Assembly: GCF_014773385.1 (NCBI RefSeq)
Contig: NZ_JACXAI010000023.1
Span: 1-64,000 of the forward strand
Source of the DNA: Metabacillus arenae
Lineage (GTDB): Bacteria > Bacillota > Bacilli > Bacillales > Bacillaceae
Reading direction: 5' to 3'
Length of the DNA stretch: 64,000 nucleotides
The position numbers and the translations under genes were made by a program. The notes below the pieces were generated by a model. The model did no database searches. It saw nothing but the letters and a program-made list of their open reading frames with translations, and was not told the DNA's origin. Position 1 is the first letter of the stretch. Each line of letters starts with the position of its first letter. This document shows positions 46,967-55,736 of this stretch, in pieces.

Positions 46967-47467
46967 ATGAGTAATAAGCAGAAAACAACTCCCCTTATGT
47001 ATATTGTACAGCCGGAATATAATGATGTTAGAGCGCAAATGCAAGCATTTGTAGTTAAGAAGCCAGGGAAGGAAGAAAAAAGCATACAGGTTGAGAATAA
47101 AACACAGGTGGAAAACACAGTAGAAGAGCTTTCCATAAGAGAAGCAAAAGAGGCTGAGAATGATTTAGAAATTGCAAAGCAAAATGAAGAACCTGAAAGA
47201 AAAATAGAAGAAAAACCATCTAGGCGGCAAAGAAAAAAAAGAAAACCTCTCTCCAAGATGAGTATTGCTGAAAAGGTTGAGTTTTTTACGACAATGCCAA
47301 AAAATATGGCGAAATCATTATGTTTTATTAAAACAATTGAAGGTTCTTATCGAGGAGTCATTATGGCTGAACAAAATGGAATAGTTACAATACGTTCATT
47401 AAATGAGCCAAAACCATTAAACATCCCACTTGAAAATATTAAAGGGATAGATGTATTAGGTTTTTAA
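46967..47467 (+). CDS. cotO: CotO-like spore coat protein (copy 2)
   Basis: This 166-residue paralogue of the protein at 45421 has the same N-terminus (PLMYIVQPEYNDVRAQMQAF), a longer Glu/Lys-rich middle (residues 45-95), and the C-terminal KPLSKMSIAEKVEFFTTMP followed by a domain ending IKGIDVLGF. ATG 46967 follows GGAGGT; the upstream in-frame ATG at 46937 is not supported. The sigma-K-like promoter at 46906-46933 indicates late mother-cell expression. The conserved ends and variable charged linker suggest a scaffold tying two coat partners. Confidence 0.75.
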   Translation: MSNKQKTTPLMYIVQPEYNDVRAQMQAFVVKKPGKEEKSIQVENKTQVENTVEELSIREAKEAENDLEIAKQNEEPERKIEEKPSRRQRKKRKPLSKMSIAEKVEFFTTMPKNMAKSLCFIKTIEGSYRGVIMAEQNGIVTIRSLNEPKPLNIPLENIKGIDVLGF

Positions 47468-47901
47468 AACTAGCCTGACCCATTACAAAGGCTAATTACT
47501 TTTAGCTCCAGTAATAAAATATTCTGATACAACTCTTACCTGAATCAGCTTTATATTGCAGAGGCACCTTGTATACCTGTCGGCAGGCAGCTATCTTAAT
47601 GTGCTGCAGAGAAGAATTGATCTTTACGTAAGAATTCAGTTAAAAACAGTCTGTCATCATGGCCGCAATCTTTAAACACTAAATAAAAGAACCAGTATAG
47701 TGCACCCTGAACTTAGGGCGTTTAATATGTACCTCAACAACTTTATTAAGCGTTTGGCCTATAAGCTGGTTTATAAACGCAACCTGAATTTCTGGAAACT
47801 TAAGATTTCCCTTGCCTATATAGGCAGATAATTAGGAAGGAAAGGTTTTAGTCAAAATCTGCTAAAAATATTTAAGGGCACGTCGATTATAATCCAATTT
47901 C
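47468..47901. other. Gene-free stretch
   Basis: I see no credible gene on either strand. A weak TAGCC/GGCTA stem lies shortly after the cotO stop (47471-47493) and could act as terminator. Confidence 0.35.
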
Positions 47902-47930
47902 AAAAAAAAAGACTGCTGAACCCAGCAGTC
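47902..47930 (-). terminator. Terminator of the CotY/CotZ gene
   Basis: A perfect 8-bp stem, GACTGCTG / CAGCAGTC (47911-47918, 47923-47930), with a run of nine A at 47902-47910 that reads as U on the minus strand. Confidence 0.85.
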
Positions 47931-47939
47931 AACTATCAC

Positions 47940-48413
47940 TTATTTGCAATGATGTTTTTTGTCAACAGTGCGTCCTACTAAATCAGGTGATAAGCATTGA
48001 ATTGCACAGAAGCAATCAAGATCTACTTCGATACAGAAATCTGATTTTTCAAGACCGAAGAAGTCTGGATCACACGGATCACATACATCTTCTGTGTCTC
48101 CATTAAAATCAACAGGACGTAACAATGACAATGTTGCACAGCAGTCATCTAAACTTTCAACGCGGAAGAAAATGGTTTTAAAGCATGTCATGTCTCCAGT
48201 AAAGCCACCTACATTACCAAAAGCTTTGAAAAGCTCTCCTTTTTTATTGTATAGAATGAATGGAATTGTGTCCCTTCCTGGACTTGCAACTGGGTTCAAT
48301 AAATTGCTGAAACAACTTGTAGGACAACTAATTTCTTCAACTGCTTCTTGTTCAGCCAAAATTTGTTCAAGTGCTTGACATACACAATTGTTATCTTTGC
48401 CTTTGCAACCCAT
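47940..48413 (-). CDS. CotY/CotZ-family spore crust protein
   Basis: This 157-residue Cys-rich spore coat protein contains the family stretches [44 protein letters not shown] and [20 protein letters not shown], close to B. subtilis CotZ and CotY. About 16 cysteines allow the disulfide-linked hexagonal layers that build the crust/exosporium base. AAGGAG precedes ATG, and a sigma-K-like promoter (48461-48488) lies just upstream. Which of the two paralogues it corresponds to is not decidable here. Confidence 0.9.
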   Translation of the reverse strand: MGCKGKDNNCVCQALEQILAEQEAVEEISCPTSCFSNLLNPVASPGRDTIPFILYNKKGELFKAFGNVGGFTGDMTCFKTIFFRVESLDDCCATLSLLRPVDFNGDTEDVCDPCDPDFFGLEKSDFCIEVDLDCFCAIQCLSPDLVGRTVDKKHHCK

Positions 48414-48460
48414 TAATTTTCAGCTCCTTAAAAAAATAGTTATTGTGACTAAGTCCTTAA

Positions 48461-48488
48461 CAGAGTATGTGTTTTATCCCCATATGGT
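48461..48488 (-). promoter_or_regulatory. Sigma-K-like promoter of the CotY/CotZ gene
   Basis: Read on the minus strand: AC (48488-48487), 17 bp, CATACTCTG (48469-48461). This matches the sigma-K consensus at all but one base and lies about 50 bases upstream of the start codon. Confidence 0.55.
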
Positions 48489-48940
48489 GTGGGTATCCGT
48501 CTATAATTGTCTAATGAGGGGCTGATTATTTTTAATGAACTGCTGAAAAAATATCTTTATAAACAAAACAAGAAAGCATAATTGTCCATGATAGAAGGAT
48601 ATTTACTTCATAATGAAAAGCCGGGATTAACCGAGGATACTAAAGCCTTTTTCATTATGAAAGGCTTATTCGCAAACTTTGTTGCTATTTAAGCATAGTC
48701 TATTACTCCGAGATTTAGAGGATCTCCCTAAGGTGAGACTTGAAGCAATCGGCGAATCATTAATTGCCATTATTCAAATGCTTCTTATAAGTTAACAGCA
48801 ACAAACATTTAGAAAAGAGCCTTATGAAAAAACGATGTTGTTCATGGCAGCTTATTTATTTGCAAATTAATCCATTTTTCTGAACTTGTATCAAACGGAT
48901 TGATTAAATTAATGTCGAATCATTTGAGTATAATTGATTT
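48489..48940. other. Gene-free stretch, possibly a decayed gene
   Basis: Short open segments on the plus strand read like broken protein, for example MIEGYLLHNEKPGLTEDTK (from about 48588) and LPKVRLEAIGESLIAIIQML (from about 48724), separated by stops and frame changes. I cannot name a family. It may be an old pseudogene or chance. Confidence 0.3.
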
Positions 48941-48961
48941 AAAAAAACGCCATTATTGGCG
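48941..48961 (-). terminator. Terminator of the CgeB-like gene
   Basis: The stem CGCCA / TGGCG with loop TTAT lies next to seven A on its left, which form the U tail on the minus strand. Confidence 0.65.
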
Positions 48962-48984
48962 CTTTATTAAAGTAACTGCCTTTT

Positions 48985-49959
48985 TCAGTTTTTAGATAGG
49001 AAAGTGTTCAAAATAACCATGGCCCGTTGTTTCATCGTATGATCGGTAATGGCCCTTTTCCTCGCAAGAGAAGCGATATTCTTTCTTTTAGTCTCATTTT
49101 GCATAAAGTGATGAATTTTATTAATACAATCATTAAGATCAATGTAGGCAATCATTTCTTCTTCCTTAAATTGTGTATAAACATCTTTTTTATATTCAAC
49201 GAGTTGAAAAGCTCCACAAGCGGCTATATCAAATGTTCTATTATTCATGCTCTGATTTTTAATGCCAAGAGAATTCTTGTTTTTTTTAAAATTACTTTCG
49301 CGATGAGGGTTAAGAACGATTTTAGCACCATTATAATATTCAGAAACTAAACTGGGGGAAACCCATTTATTTATTATTGTTAACTTATTAAGTTTACGGT
49401 TATTCTTTTTGATTCTGTTATACCAGCCTTTTCCTACAACTGTAATTTTATAATCTGTTTCCTCAAGCAGGGTTTCTACCAACTTTATTCGAGAAGGATA
49501 AGGAAATCCTAGCACAAGCAAATCGCTTGTAAATGGATTTTTAGAAATATTTGGTTTAAATGTCTCTGAGTCTGTTCCTAACGGCAAATAATAAACATGC
49601 TGGATCCCATTTTTTTTATAAAAGTTATATGCACCAAAATCAATTGTGAAAAGCATATCGGCAAGTTTTGATTTCTCAATAGAGCTATCTATATAAAAGG
49701 GGTCTTCTGTCAACCATATCAACAATGGAATTTGTCGATTTTTAAGGAAAGTAAGGGTAGATTCCTCTAATTTATTTCCAACCATTGTTAAAGCAAATAA
49801 CGGCTTCTCATCATCAAATTTTCTTTCAATGATACTTTGTGGAAGTGTAGAGGGAAAAGTTTCGATATCCAGGCCGATTGCTTTGAAACCCTCTTCAAAC
49901 CATTTCTCTAAATATGCGTATATTTGCTGGTATCCCGATTGTATATAAATTACTTTCAT
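48985..49959 (-). CDS. CgeB-like glycosyltransferase (spore maturation)
   Basis: This 324-residue glycosyltransferase is of the CgeB/GT4-like group. The C-terminal half carries the group's signature, NRTFDIAACGAFQLVEYKKD, and an N-terminal domain has YLPLGTDSETFKPN and DLLVLGFPYPSRI. In B. subtilis, cgeAB sits in a sigma-K/GerE-controlled operon affecting the glycosylated spore crust. Its ATG abuts the stop of the upstream Cys-rich gene without a gap, so the two are co-translated. The acceptor may be that Cys-rich protein (inference). Confidence 0.85.
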   Translation of the reverse strand: MKVIYIQSGYQQIYAYLEKWFEEGFKAIGLDIETFPSTLPQSIIERKFDDEKPLFALTMVGNKLEESTLTFLKNRQIPLLIWLTEDPFYIDSSIEKSKLADMLFTIDFGAYNFYKKNGIQHVYYLPLGTDSETFKPNISKNPFTSDLLVLGFPYPSRIKLVETLLEETDYKITVVGKGWYNRIKKNNRKLNKLTIINKWVSPSLVSEYYNGAKIVLNPHRESNFKKNKNSLGIKNQSMNNRTFDIAACGAFQLVEYKKDVYTQFKEEEMIAYIDLNDCINKIHHFMQNETKRKNIASLARKRAITDHTMKQRAMVILNTFLSKN

Positions 49960-50301
49960 CTAAGGCTTTGAAGTGAAGGAAACACTTTCGATTTTTTCAC
50001 AATCGATTTTAATAATAGAATTCTCTGGTGGAGAAACATCTTCATCTATTACTGTTACAGCACAGGTTTTGCAATCAAAGCTTTTGAATACGACCATATC
50101 ATACATAGTTCCTGAATCACCTATAATCGTCACTGTTGTGCCTTTAGGTAATGTTGCAAAAAAGGAACAAGCAAAGCCATTACATTTATAATTACAATCA
50201 CATGTATAATCGTCATCACATTTATGGTCACTCTGATCATCATTCTTACGCCGTTTAGGTTTGTGAATTTGTCCTATCCACGTATAAGGTGTAGTTTTCA
50301 T
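49960..50301 (-). CDS. Cys-rich putative spore-surface protein
   Basis: This 113-residue protein has a basic start (HKPKRRKNDD), a Cys/Asp-rich segment (HKCDDDYTCDCNYKCNGFAC, about residues 27-46) and a C-terminal beta-rich domain (KGTTVTIIGDSGTMYDMVVF). I recognise no precise family. The size, cysteines and its position as the first gene of an operon with a CgeB-like glycosyltransferase make it an analogue of cgeA. AAAGGAGG precedes ATG, and CATAGTATA (complement 50345-50353) is a perfect sigma-K-type -10, though the -35 is weak. Confidence 0.68.
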   Translation of the reverse strand: MKTTPYTWIGQIHKPKRRKNDDQSDHKCDDDYTCDCNYKCNGFACSFFATLPKGTTVTIIGDSGTMYDMVVFKSFDCKTCAVTVIDEDVSPPENSIIKIDCEKIESVSFTSKP

Positions 50302-50549
50302 TTATTAAACCTCCTTTAAATTTTATGTAGCACCTGGCTCACTGTATACTATGCATTTAATAAAGAAAAGGAATAGATAAATATAATGAAATAAATGGTA
50401 AATTTGTAGAAATGAATAAAAAGCCTATTGATGTTTAAAGGATTTTCAACTTTCTATCTATTAATAGCAAATAGTTTTGCTTAACGGTAATCTCATAGGA
50501 ATATCAGAAATATATTATGAACAAGTAAAATGCCCGAGGAGGGGGATAA

Positions 50550-51662
50550 TTGGAAAAAGGAGTGAACTTAATTGGCAGTATACGAACTGAAACGGGAATT
50601 GGTGAATCTGGCAGGATAGCTGCAAATACTTTTCATGCTGCAAAAATCCCTTTTGTGATTATAAATTTTGAAATGAATAAAATAACTAAAAATAAAGATA
50701 AAACATGGATTACAAAGGAAGTAACAAATCCTGTTTATCATTGTAATATTTTTCATGTGAATGCCAGTCATATGCCTCTTGCTTTTGAACATTATGGGAA
50801 TACTTTATTTCATGGCCGTTATAATATTGGGTATTGGGCTTGGGAGCTTCAGGAATTTCCAGATAAATGGTCCAAAAGCTTTGAATTAGTTGATGAAGTT
50901 TGGGTCCCATCAACCTTTGTCCAAGAGGCCATTTCTAAAAAATCTCCCGTTCCAGTTATTAAAATCCCTCATTCTGTTGAACTCATTCTTTCAAATAAGA
51001 TGAATCGACATTATTTTAAGCTTCCAACCAAACGATTTTTATTTCTTTCTATGTATGATGTTTTAAGTTTGCAAGAACGAAAAAATCCGAAAGCAGTAAT
51101 AGCTGCATTTAAAAAAGCCTTTAAGAAAAATGATCCATATGTTGGCCTGATTTTAAAAATTAATAATAGTCGTAAAAGGCCTCAGGAAATAGAAAAACTC
51201 AAAAAAGAAATAAAGGGTTATAAAAATATTTTTTTGATTAATGAAGTACTAAATCGAAATGAAATAAATGGTCTTTTACATTCCATCGATTGTTTTGTTT
51301 CCCTGCATCGATCCGAAGGTTTTGGTCTTGGTTTAGCTGAAGCAATGTACTTAGGTAAACCTGTTATTGCAACCAACTGGTCTGGAAACAAAGATTTTAT
51401 GACAAGCCATAACTCCCTTCTCGTTAATTATAAATTAATTAAGATTGGCAAAGATTATGGTCCGTACAGTTTTGACCAAATATGGGCTGATCCAGACGTT
51501 GAACATGCAGCTCATTATATGGCTGAAATTTGCGCTAATCGAAAATTAGCTGAGGATGTTGGGCTGGAAGGCCAAAAAACAATACGAAAACATTTTTCAC
51601 CAAACGAAGTTGGGAAGCAGGCTAAACAGCGATTGAAAAAACTTGGGTTGATAATCGATTAA
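50550..51662 (+). CDS. GT4-family glycosyltransferase
   Basis: This 370-residue retaining glycosyltransferase starts with TTG 50550 behind GAGGAGGGGG. The nucleotide-sugar site is in HRSEGFGLGLAEAMYLGKPV (about residues 251-270). The N-terminal GSIRTETGIGESGRI and NIGYWAWELQEFP stretches are typical of a GT4 branch found with rhamnosyl/mannosyl transfer to surface glycans. It diverges from the minus-strand Cys-rich gene at 50301. It probably adds a sugar to a spore-surface polymer or protein. Confidence 0.85.
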   Translation: MEKGVNLIGSIRTETGIGESGRIAANTFHAAKIPFVIINFEMNKITKNKDKTWITKEVTNPVYHCNIFHVNASHMPLAFEHYGNTLFHGRYNIGYWAWELQEFPDKWSKSFELVDEVWVPSTFVQEAISKKSPVPVIKIPHSVELILSNKMNRHYFKLPTKRFLFLSMYDVLSLQERKNPKAVIAAFKKAFKKNDPYVGLILKINNSRKRPQEIEKLKKEIKGYKNIFLINEVLNRNEINGLLHSIDCFVSLHRSEGFGLGLAEAMYLGKPVIATNWSGNKDFMTSHNSLLVNYKLIKIGKDYGPYSFDQIWADPDVEHAAHYMAEICANRKLAEDVGLEGQKTIRKHFSPNEVGKQAKQRLKKLGLIID

Positions 51663-51700
51663 TTATACTAAATCTGTGTGAAAGATTTTAACTTTGGTGA

Positions 51701-51862
51701 ATGTTAGAAAAAAAGATTAGAAGAACCTTTCCTGTTAAAAAGGGAAGATTACGAACGTTTTTTAGGTATTATGTCGTTCCTTTTAAAAAAATTCTACATA
51801 AGTTATATTTAAGAAATTTTTATGTAACGGAGAATGATAAAAGGAATGATCATTTCACATAA
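51701..51862 (+). CDS. Small basic ORF overlapping a sulfotransferase start
   Basis: A 53-residue frame starts at ATG 51701 with a weak GGTGA site and is strongly basic (KKIRRTFPVKKGRLRTFFRY). It ends at 51862, inside the next gene in another frame. It may be a coupled leader, a fragment of a lost gene or chance. I recognise no family. Confidence 0.25.
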   Translation: MLEKKIRRTFPVKKGRLRTFFRYYVVPFKKILHKLYLRNFYVTENDKRNDHFT

Positions 51863-52475
51863 ATATAGGTTTATTTTTTTAAAAACTACAAAAACAGCGG
51901 GTACTAGTATTGAAATTTCATTATCAAGGTATTGTGGTGAAAGTGATATTATTACTCCTATATCACAAAGAGATGAAAAGATTAGACAGACTTTAGGTAA
52001 ATCCCCTCAGAATTATCAACTGGGGACAAAGAATTTTTATAATCACATTTCTGCAAAAGAAATAAAGGCACTAATAGGCGATGAGATATGGGGATCTTAT
52101 TATAAGTTTTGTTTTGATAGAAATCCTTGGGACAAGGTAATTTCTCTTTATTATTTTGCAGTAAAAAACCATAAAAAAGAAAGTTTTAATCAATTTTTAG
52201 AACGAGGAAAATATAAAGGAGCTTTTAATTTCCCAGTTTACACCATTAATGATATTCCAGTCGTGGACTATATTGGTAAATATGAAAGTTTACAAAGTGA
52301 TTTAAAAGCCGTTTGTGATAAAGTTGCAATTCCTTTTGATGGTTGGCTCCCAAAGGCAAAAGGTAACTTTAGAAAAAATCGACAACCTTATACAACCCAA
52401 TATAATGAATCTCAAAAAGAAATGATTCAACATTATTTTAAAAAGGAAATTGATTTACTCAATTACAAATATTAA
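51834..52475 (+). CDS. Sulfotransferase-family protein 1
   Basis: This 213-residue protein belongs to the P-loop-like sulfotransferase superfamily (Sulfotransfer_2 type). The 5'-phosphosulfate loop is FLKTTKTAGTSIEISLSR near the start, and the 3'-phosphate-binding motif is FCFDRNPWDKVISLYYF. The donor for the family is PAPS. The start could be ATG 51834 or ATG 51846 (MIISHKYRF is the usual beginning). No signal peptide is visible. It lies among spore-coat glycosyltransferases, suggesting transfer of sulfate to a sugar of the spore surface; it is more distant from the other three sulfotransferase-like proteins here. Confidence 0.82.
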   Translation: MIKGMIISHKYRFIFLKTTKTAGTSIEISLSRYCGESDIITPISQRDEKIRQTLGKSPQNYQLGTKNFYNHISAKEIKALIGDEIWGSYYKFCFDRNPWDKVISLYYFAVKNHKKESFNQFLERGKYKGAFNFPVYTINDIPVVDYIGKYESLQSDLKAVCDKVAIPFDGWLPKAKGNFRKNRQPYTTQYNESQKEMIQHYFKKEIDLLNYKY

Positions 52476-52720
52476 TTCTTTTTTTATAAGTAATCTCTCA
52501 ATCTTGGAGAGACTTGTAGTATTCTGTGTGATCGGGAGGGGAGCTTTCTTAGACGGGGAAAACTGGACTTCGTTTAAACCGAGGAAGTAATTGTGCAGGT
52601 GAAATAAAACCAAATAAAAATAGGGTAAAAATGTGCTTGTATCCTAAAATAAATGCCGTTTCTATTTATCTCCAGTCTGCATTTACTATGGGTAGATTAA
52701 TAGAATGGAGGTGATTTGTA

Positions 52721-52915
52721 TTGGGACTTAGACCGTTTAAGTGTTGTGTTTATTGTGCAGGTGGAGTTGTGGTTCAAACCATCTGTGTACCTGCTGATGA
52801 TCCTTGCCCCGAACCACCATCAGGTACAGAATTTGCAGGATCGGTACCTGTTACGAGTTGTGATGAGTGTTTTAGTGATATTCTCCCAACTTGTCCAAAC
52901 GGATCAGGATGTTAA
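52721..52915 (+). CDS. Cys-rich mini-protein, probable spore coat component
   Basis: This 64-residue protein starts with TTG 52721 behind a very strong GGAGGTGAT site. It has nine cysteines in pairs (FKCCVYC, TSCDEC) and a Pro-rich middle (PADDPCPEPPSG), with no signal peptide. It has the look of small disulfide-forming coat/crust proteins and sits among spore glycosylation genes. No family is recognised. A GGTTGGGTAC / GTATCCAACC hairpin lies downstream at 52954-52981. Confidence 0.6.
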   Translation: MGLRPFKCCVYCAGGVVVQTICVPADDPCPEPPSGTEFAGSVPVTSCDECFSDILPTCPNGSGC

Positions 52916-53070
52916 ATAAATTAACATTATGAACTTATGACAGGCAAACAAATGGTTGGGTACAGTGAAAGGTATCCAACCTCTTGGTTGTTATAAGATC
53001 AATAGAATAGCCTGTCATAAATCCACATTCGTCTCATTCAACTGTTTTACTTCTTGAATAAACTTAATTA

Positions 53071-53106
53071 AAAGGCAGGTTATTACATTTTTAGGCAGCC
53101 TTTTTA
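53071..53106 (+). terminator. Possible terminator before the ATP-grasp gene
   Basis: AAAGGC (53071-53076) pairs with GCCTTT (53098-53103), followed by T residues, with a 21-base loop. It probably ends the Cys-rich gene transcript. Confidence 0.45.
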
Positions 53107-53128
53107 ATAAGCAAAGGAAGTGCATGTA

Positions 53129-53809
53129 ATGGGTAAAAATCAACGAAAGTGGAAACATTATGAATTTTTAAAAGAAGAAAGGGCCCTCCTAAAACACTTA
53201 CCAGAAACTAAGCGATTAAAAAAACAATCTTTCTGGGAACTTATGGATAAGTATCATCAAGTCATAGTGAAACCATGTGCCGGCCGTTTAGGGGTTGGTG
53301 TAACCCAAGTATCTGTAATAGATAAAAACTTATATGAAATACATTCAGAAAATAAAAAAACGATTATAACCAGCAAGGCGGAGGTTTACAACCACTTTAA
53401 AGACATAAAGAAGTGCTGCATAGTGCAGCAAAAGATTCCACTGGCTACCATTAAGGGTTGTCCTTTTGATGTTCGAGTGGTGATTCGGCGCGGCAGAAAT
53501 TCTTCTAAATGGGGGATCACGAAAAGATTTGCAAAATTAGCAGCAAATGGTTTCATCATTACGAATGCTGCTCAGAAGATATTACCTGTTGAAGAAGCGA
53601 TTCGAAAATCCTCTTTGAATCATCCTCTTTTATCAGCCAAAGATTTAGTCTCCAAAATTGACGAGGTTGTCCATCTGGCAACAAAGCAATTAGAACCATT
53701 TTATCCTGAGCGTCGTTCTATAGGTTTTGATATAGGGTTAGATCAAAAAGGGGGAGCATGGTTTATTGAAGCAAATATTAAATCAAAGGATAGAAATGCT
53801 GGTTACTGA
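53129..53809 (+). CDS. YheC/YheD-like ATP-grasp protein (short form)
   Basis: This 226-residue protein resembles the endospore-coat-associated YheC/YheD ATP-grasp group: YHQVIVKPCAGRLGVGVTQV (ATP-binding Lys and Gly loop), IVQQKIPLATIKGCPFDVRV, and SIGFDIGLDQKGGAWFIEAN with the metal-binding Asp/Glu/Asn at the end. Usual members are around 350-450 residues with an extra N-terminal domain, absent here. ATG 53129 follows AAGGA at the right distance; GTG 53120 is too close. ATP-grasp enzymes make amide or ester bonds, and the substrate in spore coats is unknown. Confidence 0.78.
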   Translation: MGKNQRKWKHYEFLKEERALLKHLPETKRLKKQSFWELMDKYHQVIVKPCAGRLGVGVTQVSVIDKNLYEIHSENKKTIITSKAEVYNHFKDIKKCCIVQQKIPLATIKGCPFDVRVVIRRGRNSSKWGITKRFAKLAANGFIITNAAQKILPVEEAIRKSSLNHPLLSAKDLVSKIDEVVHLATKQLEPFYPERRSIGFDIGLDQKGGAWFIEANIKSKDRNAGY

Positions 53810-54334
53810 AATAGGCAATTTCTATTTTACGATTAAAAAACTTGCTAGATTCTTATATTGTTAGAAGTATAATCGTTTTCTCCTTTCTTTCACCTATCAT
53901 TATATCTCTCATCTTTTAGAATTCAAGTAATCATTGATTATCATTCTAATATAGCGAGTCTGTGGATAAATATCAGGTTCCACGGGCTTTTTTTGTTTAA
54001 GAAAATGATTTTAGTTTTAAATATCCTTCAAATTCAGCATATCAAGTGATTAGACAAGAATACTTTTCGTTATTTACTTAAACTAATCTTACCAAATGGT
54101 AGGCACTGAGCGGTTTATTAAAGCAAGTGCTCATATGTTGTACAGTTTTTAAAACCGGAGATTTGTGACTATCTTGGACTTATAACAATATCTAGTTTAA
54201 AGGTTTTCCATCGCAGTATATTTTATTATTTCAAGCCTAATTTACCAGTTATTTAGACGGTTTCACTAGTTCATTTTTTAAATTTTACATAGGTTATATG
54301 TATATCGATAATTTGTACGTGGAAGGAGAAACAT
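53810..54334. other. Gene-free stretch with one terminator
   Basis: No gene is supported. A stem at 53957-53965/53979-53988 with seven T looks like a terminator for the ATP-grasp gene. CATAGGTTA at 54288-54296 is an exact sigma-K-type -10 box upstream of the guanylyltransferase gene, without a clear -35. Confidence 0.45.
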
Positions 54335-55651
54335 ATGAAGCTTGTTTTGCTTTCAGGAGGCTCTGGAAAAAGATTATGGCCTTTATCGAGTAATTTCCGT
54401 CCCAAACAATTCCTTGAAATATTAAAAAATGAAAACAATCAATTAGAATCTATGATTAAACGAGTCTGGAGACAGTTAGATTCGCTTCAATTAACTGACC
54501 AAACTTATTTTATAACGAGTGAGTCCCATGGAGAAATTATTAAAAGCCAATTAGGAAAAGAAGTTCCGCTTATTTTGGAACCTCTTCAAAGAGATACCTT
54601 TCCCGCTATCACATTAGCTGTAAGTTATTTATATTCTAACCAGCAGGTGGATGTAAATGAGGTTGTATGTATTCTTCCAGTTGATCAATATGTTGATGGA
54701 CATTTTTTTGAAACCGTCATGAAGATGGAGAATATTTTAGAAAATTCTCATTCGAATATCGCATTAATTGGTGTATCTCCTACCCAACCCTCAGAAAAAT
54801 ACGGATATATAGTTCCTGCAGCAAAGATGGATGCAGAAAACGGCAGTCATTATTATTCTGTTGAACGGTTTACTGAAAAGCCGGGAGTGGAAGAAGCAGA
54901 AGAATTGATAAAACAAGGAGCGCTTTGGAATTGCGGAGTTTTTTCGTTTACAATAGGGTATTTTCTTTCATTGATGAAAGAAAAAGGGCTGCCAGCCAGC
55001 TTCAAGGAGCTGGTTAAGATTTATGATCAAATACCAAAAATCAGCTTTGACTATGAGGTGGTGGAAAAGGCTGAAAAGATCGTAGTTGTCCCCTATAAGG
55101 GGGGATGGAAGGATCTCGGTACCTGGAATTCTTTGACAGAGGAACTTGACAATTTTTTAATTGGGAAAGGGTTTATTAGTGGAGATTCAGAAAATACCCA
55201 TCTTATAAATGAACTTCCTATTCCTGTAAATGTTCTCGGTATATCTGATGCTGTTATCGCTGCCAGTAGTGATGGCATATTAGTTACTGATAAGAAAGCA
55301 AGTATCCGCCTCAAAGATTTCCTTCACCATATAGAAAAAGGTTCATTGGAAGAAACAGAATGGGGGTTGTGCCGTATATTAGAATATTGCAAAAATCCTG
55401 AAGGACTTGAAGTAATAACCAAAAGAATAAAAATTTTTGCCGGGAAAACAACCGGCTATCAAAAGAATCATAATCTCAAAAAAATATGGACGATTATTTC
55501 TGGAAAAGGTGAATGTTCGATAGATGGAGTTAAATCAATTATTAAGGAAGGAGATATTCTAAAAATACCAGGTAATTCCGGACATGAAATCAAAGGCACT
55601 ACAAATCTTGAAATAATTGAAATTCAAATTGGAAACCCGGCGGATGAATGA
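54335..55651 (+). CDS. manC: Mannose-1-phosphate guanylyltransferase
   Basis: This 438-residue nucleotidyltransferase makes GDP-mannose. The N-terminal signature LSGGSGKRLWPLSSNFRPKQFL binds GTP, YFITSESHGEII and CILPVDQYVDG follow, FTEKPG is the metal/sugar-phosphate motif, and a cupin-like domain lies at the end (GKTTGYQKNHNLKKIWTIIS, about 365-384). The C-terminal part is of the GMP half of ManC. GGAAGGAG precedes the ATG. It would supply GDP-mannose, or GDP-sugars derived from it, to the neighbouring glycosyltransferases. Confidence 0.92.
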   Translation: MKLVLLSGGSGKRLWPLSSNFRPKQFLEILKNENNQLESMIKRVWRQLDSLQLTDQTYFITSESHGEIIKSQLGKEVPLILEPLQRDTFPAITLAVSYLYSNQQVDVNEVVCILPVDQYVDGHFFETVMKMENILENSHSNIALIGVSPTQPSEKYGYIVPAAKMDAENGSHYYSVERFTEKPGVEEAEELIKQGALWNCGVFSFTIGYFLSLMKEKGLPASFKELVKIYDQIPKISFDYEVVEKAEKIVVVPYKGGWKDLGTWNSLTEELDNFLIGKGFISGDSENTHLINELPIPVNVLGISDAVIAASSDGILVTDKKASIRLKDFLHHIEKGSLEETEWGLCRILEYCKNPEGLEVITKRIKIFAGKTTGYQKNHNLKKIWTIISGKGECSIDGVKSIIKEGDILKIPGNSGHEIKGTTNLEIIEIQIGNPADE

Positions 55652-55736
55652 AGATATCACAAAGATCGTTATATCAAGAGATTTAGAGATGATATAAAAT
55701 TTCAAGAAAACTTGGCAGAAGGGCGATGAATTTTTT

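Noticed and set aside
52716-52919. Alternative frame over the Cys-rich mini-protein
   Set aside because: It overlaps out of frame; the frame beginning with TTG 52721 has the better spacing to GGAGGTGAT and a patterned Cys content.
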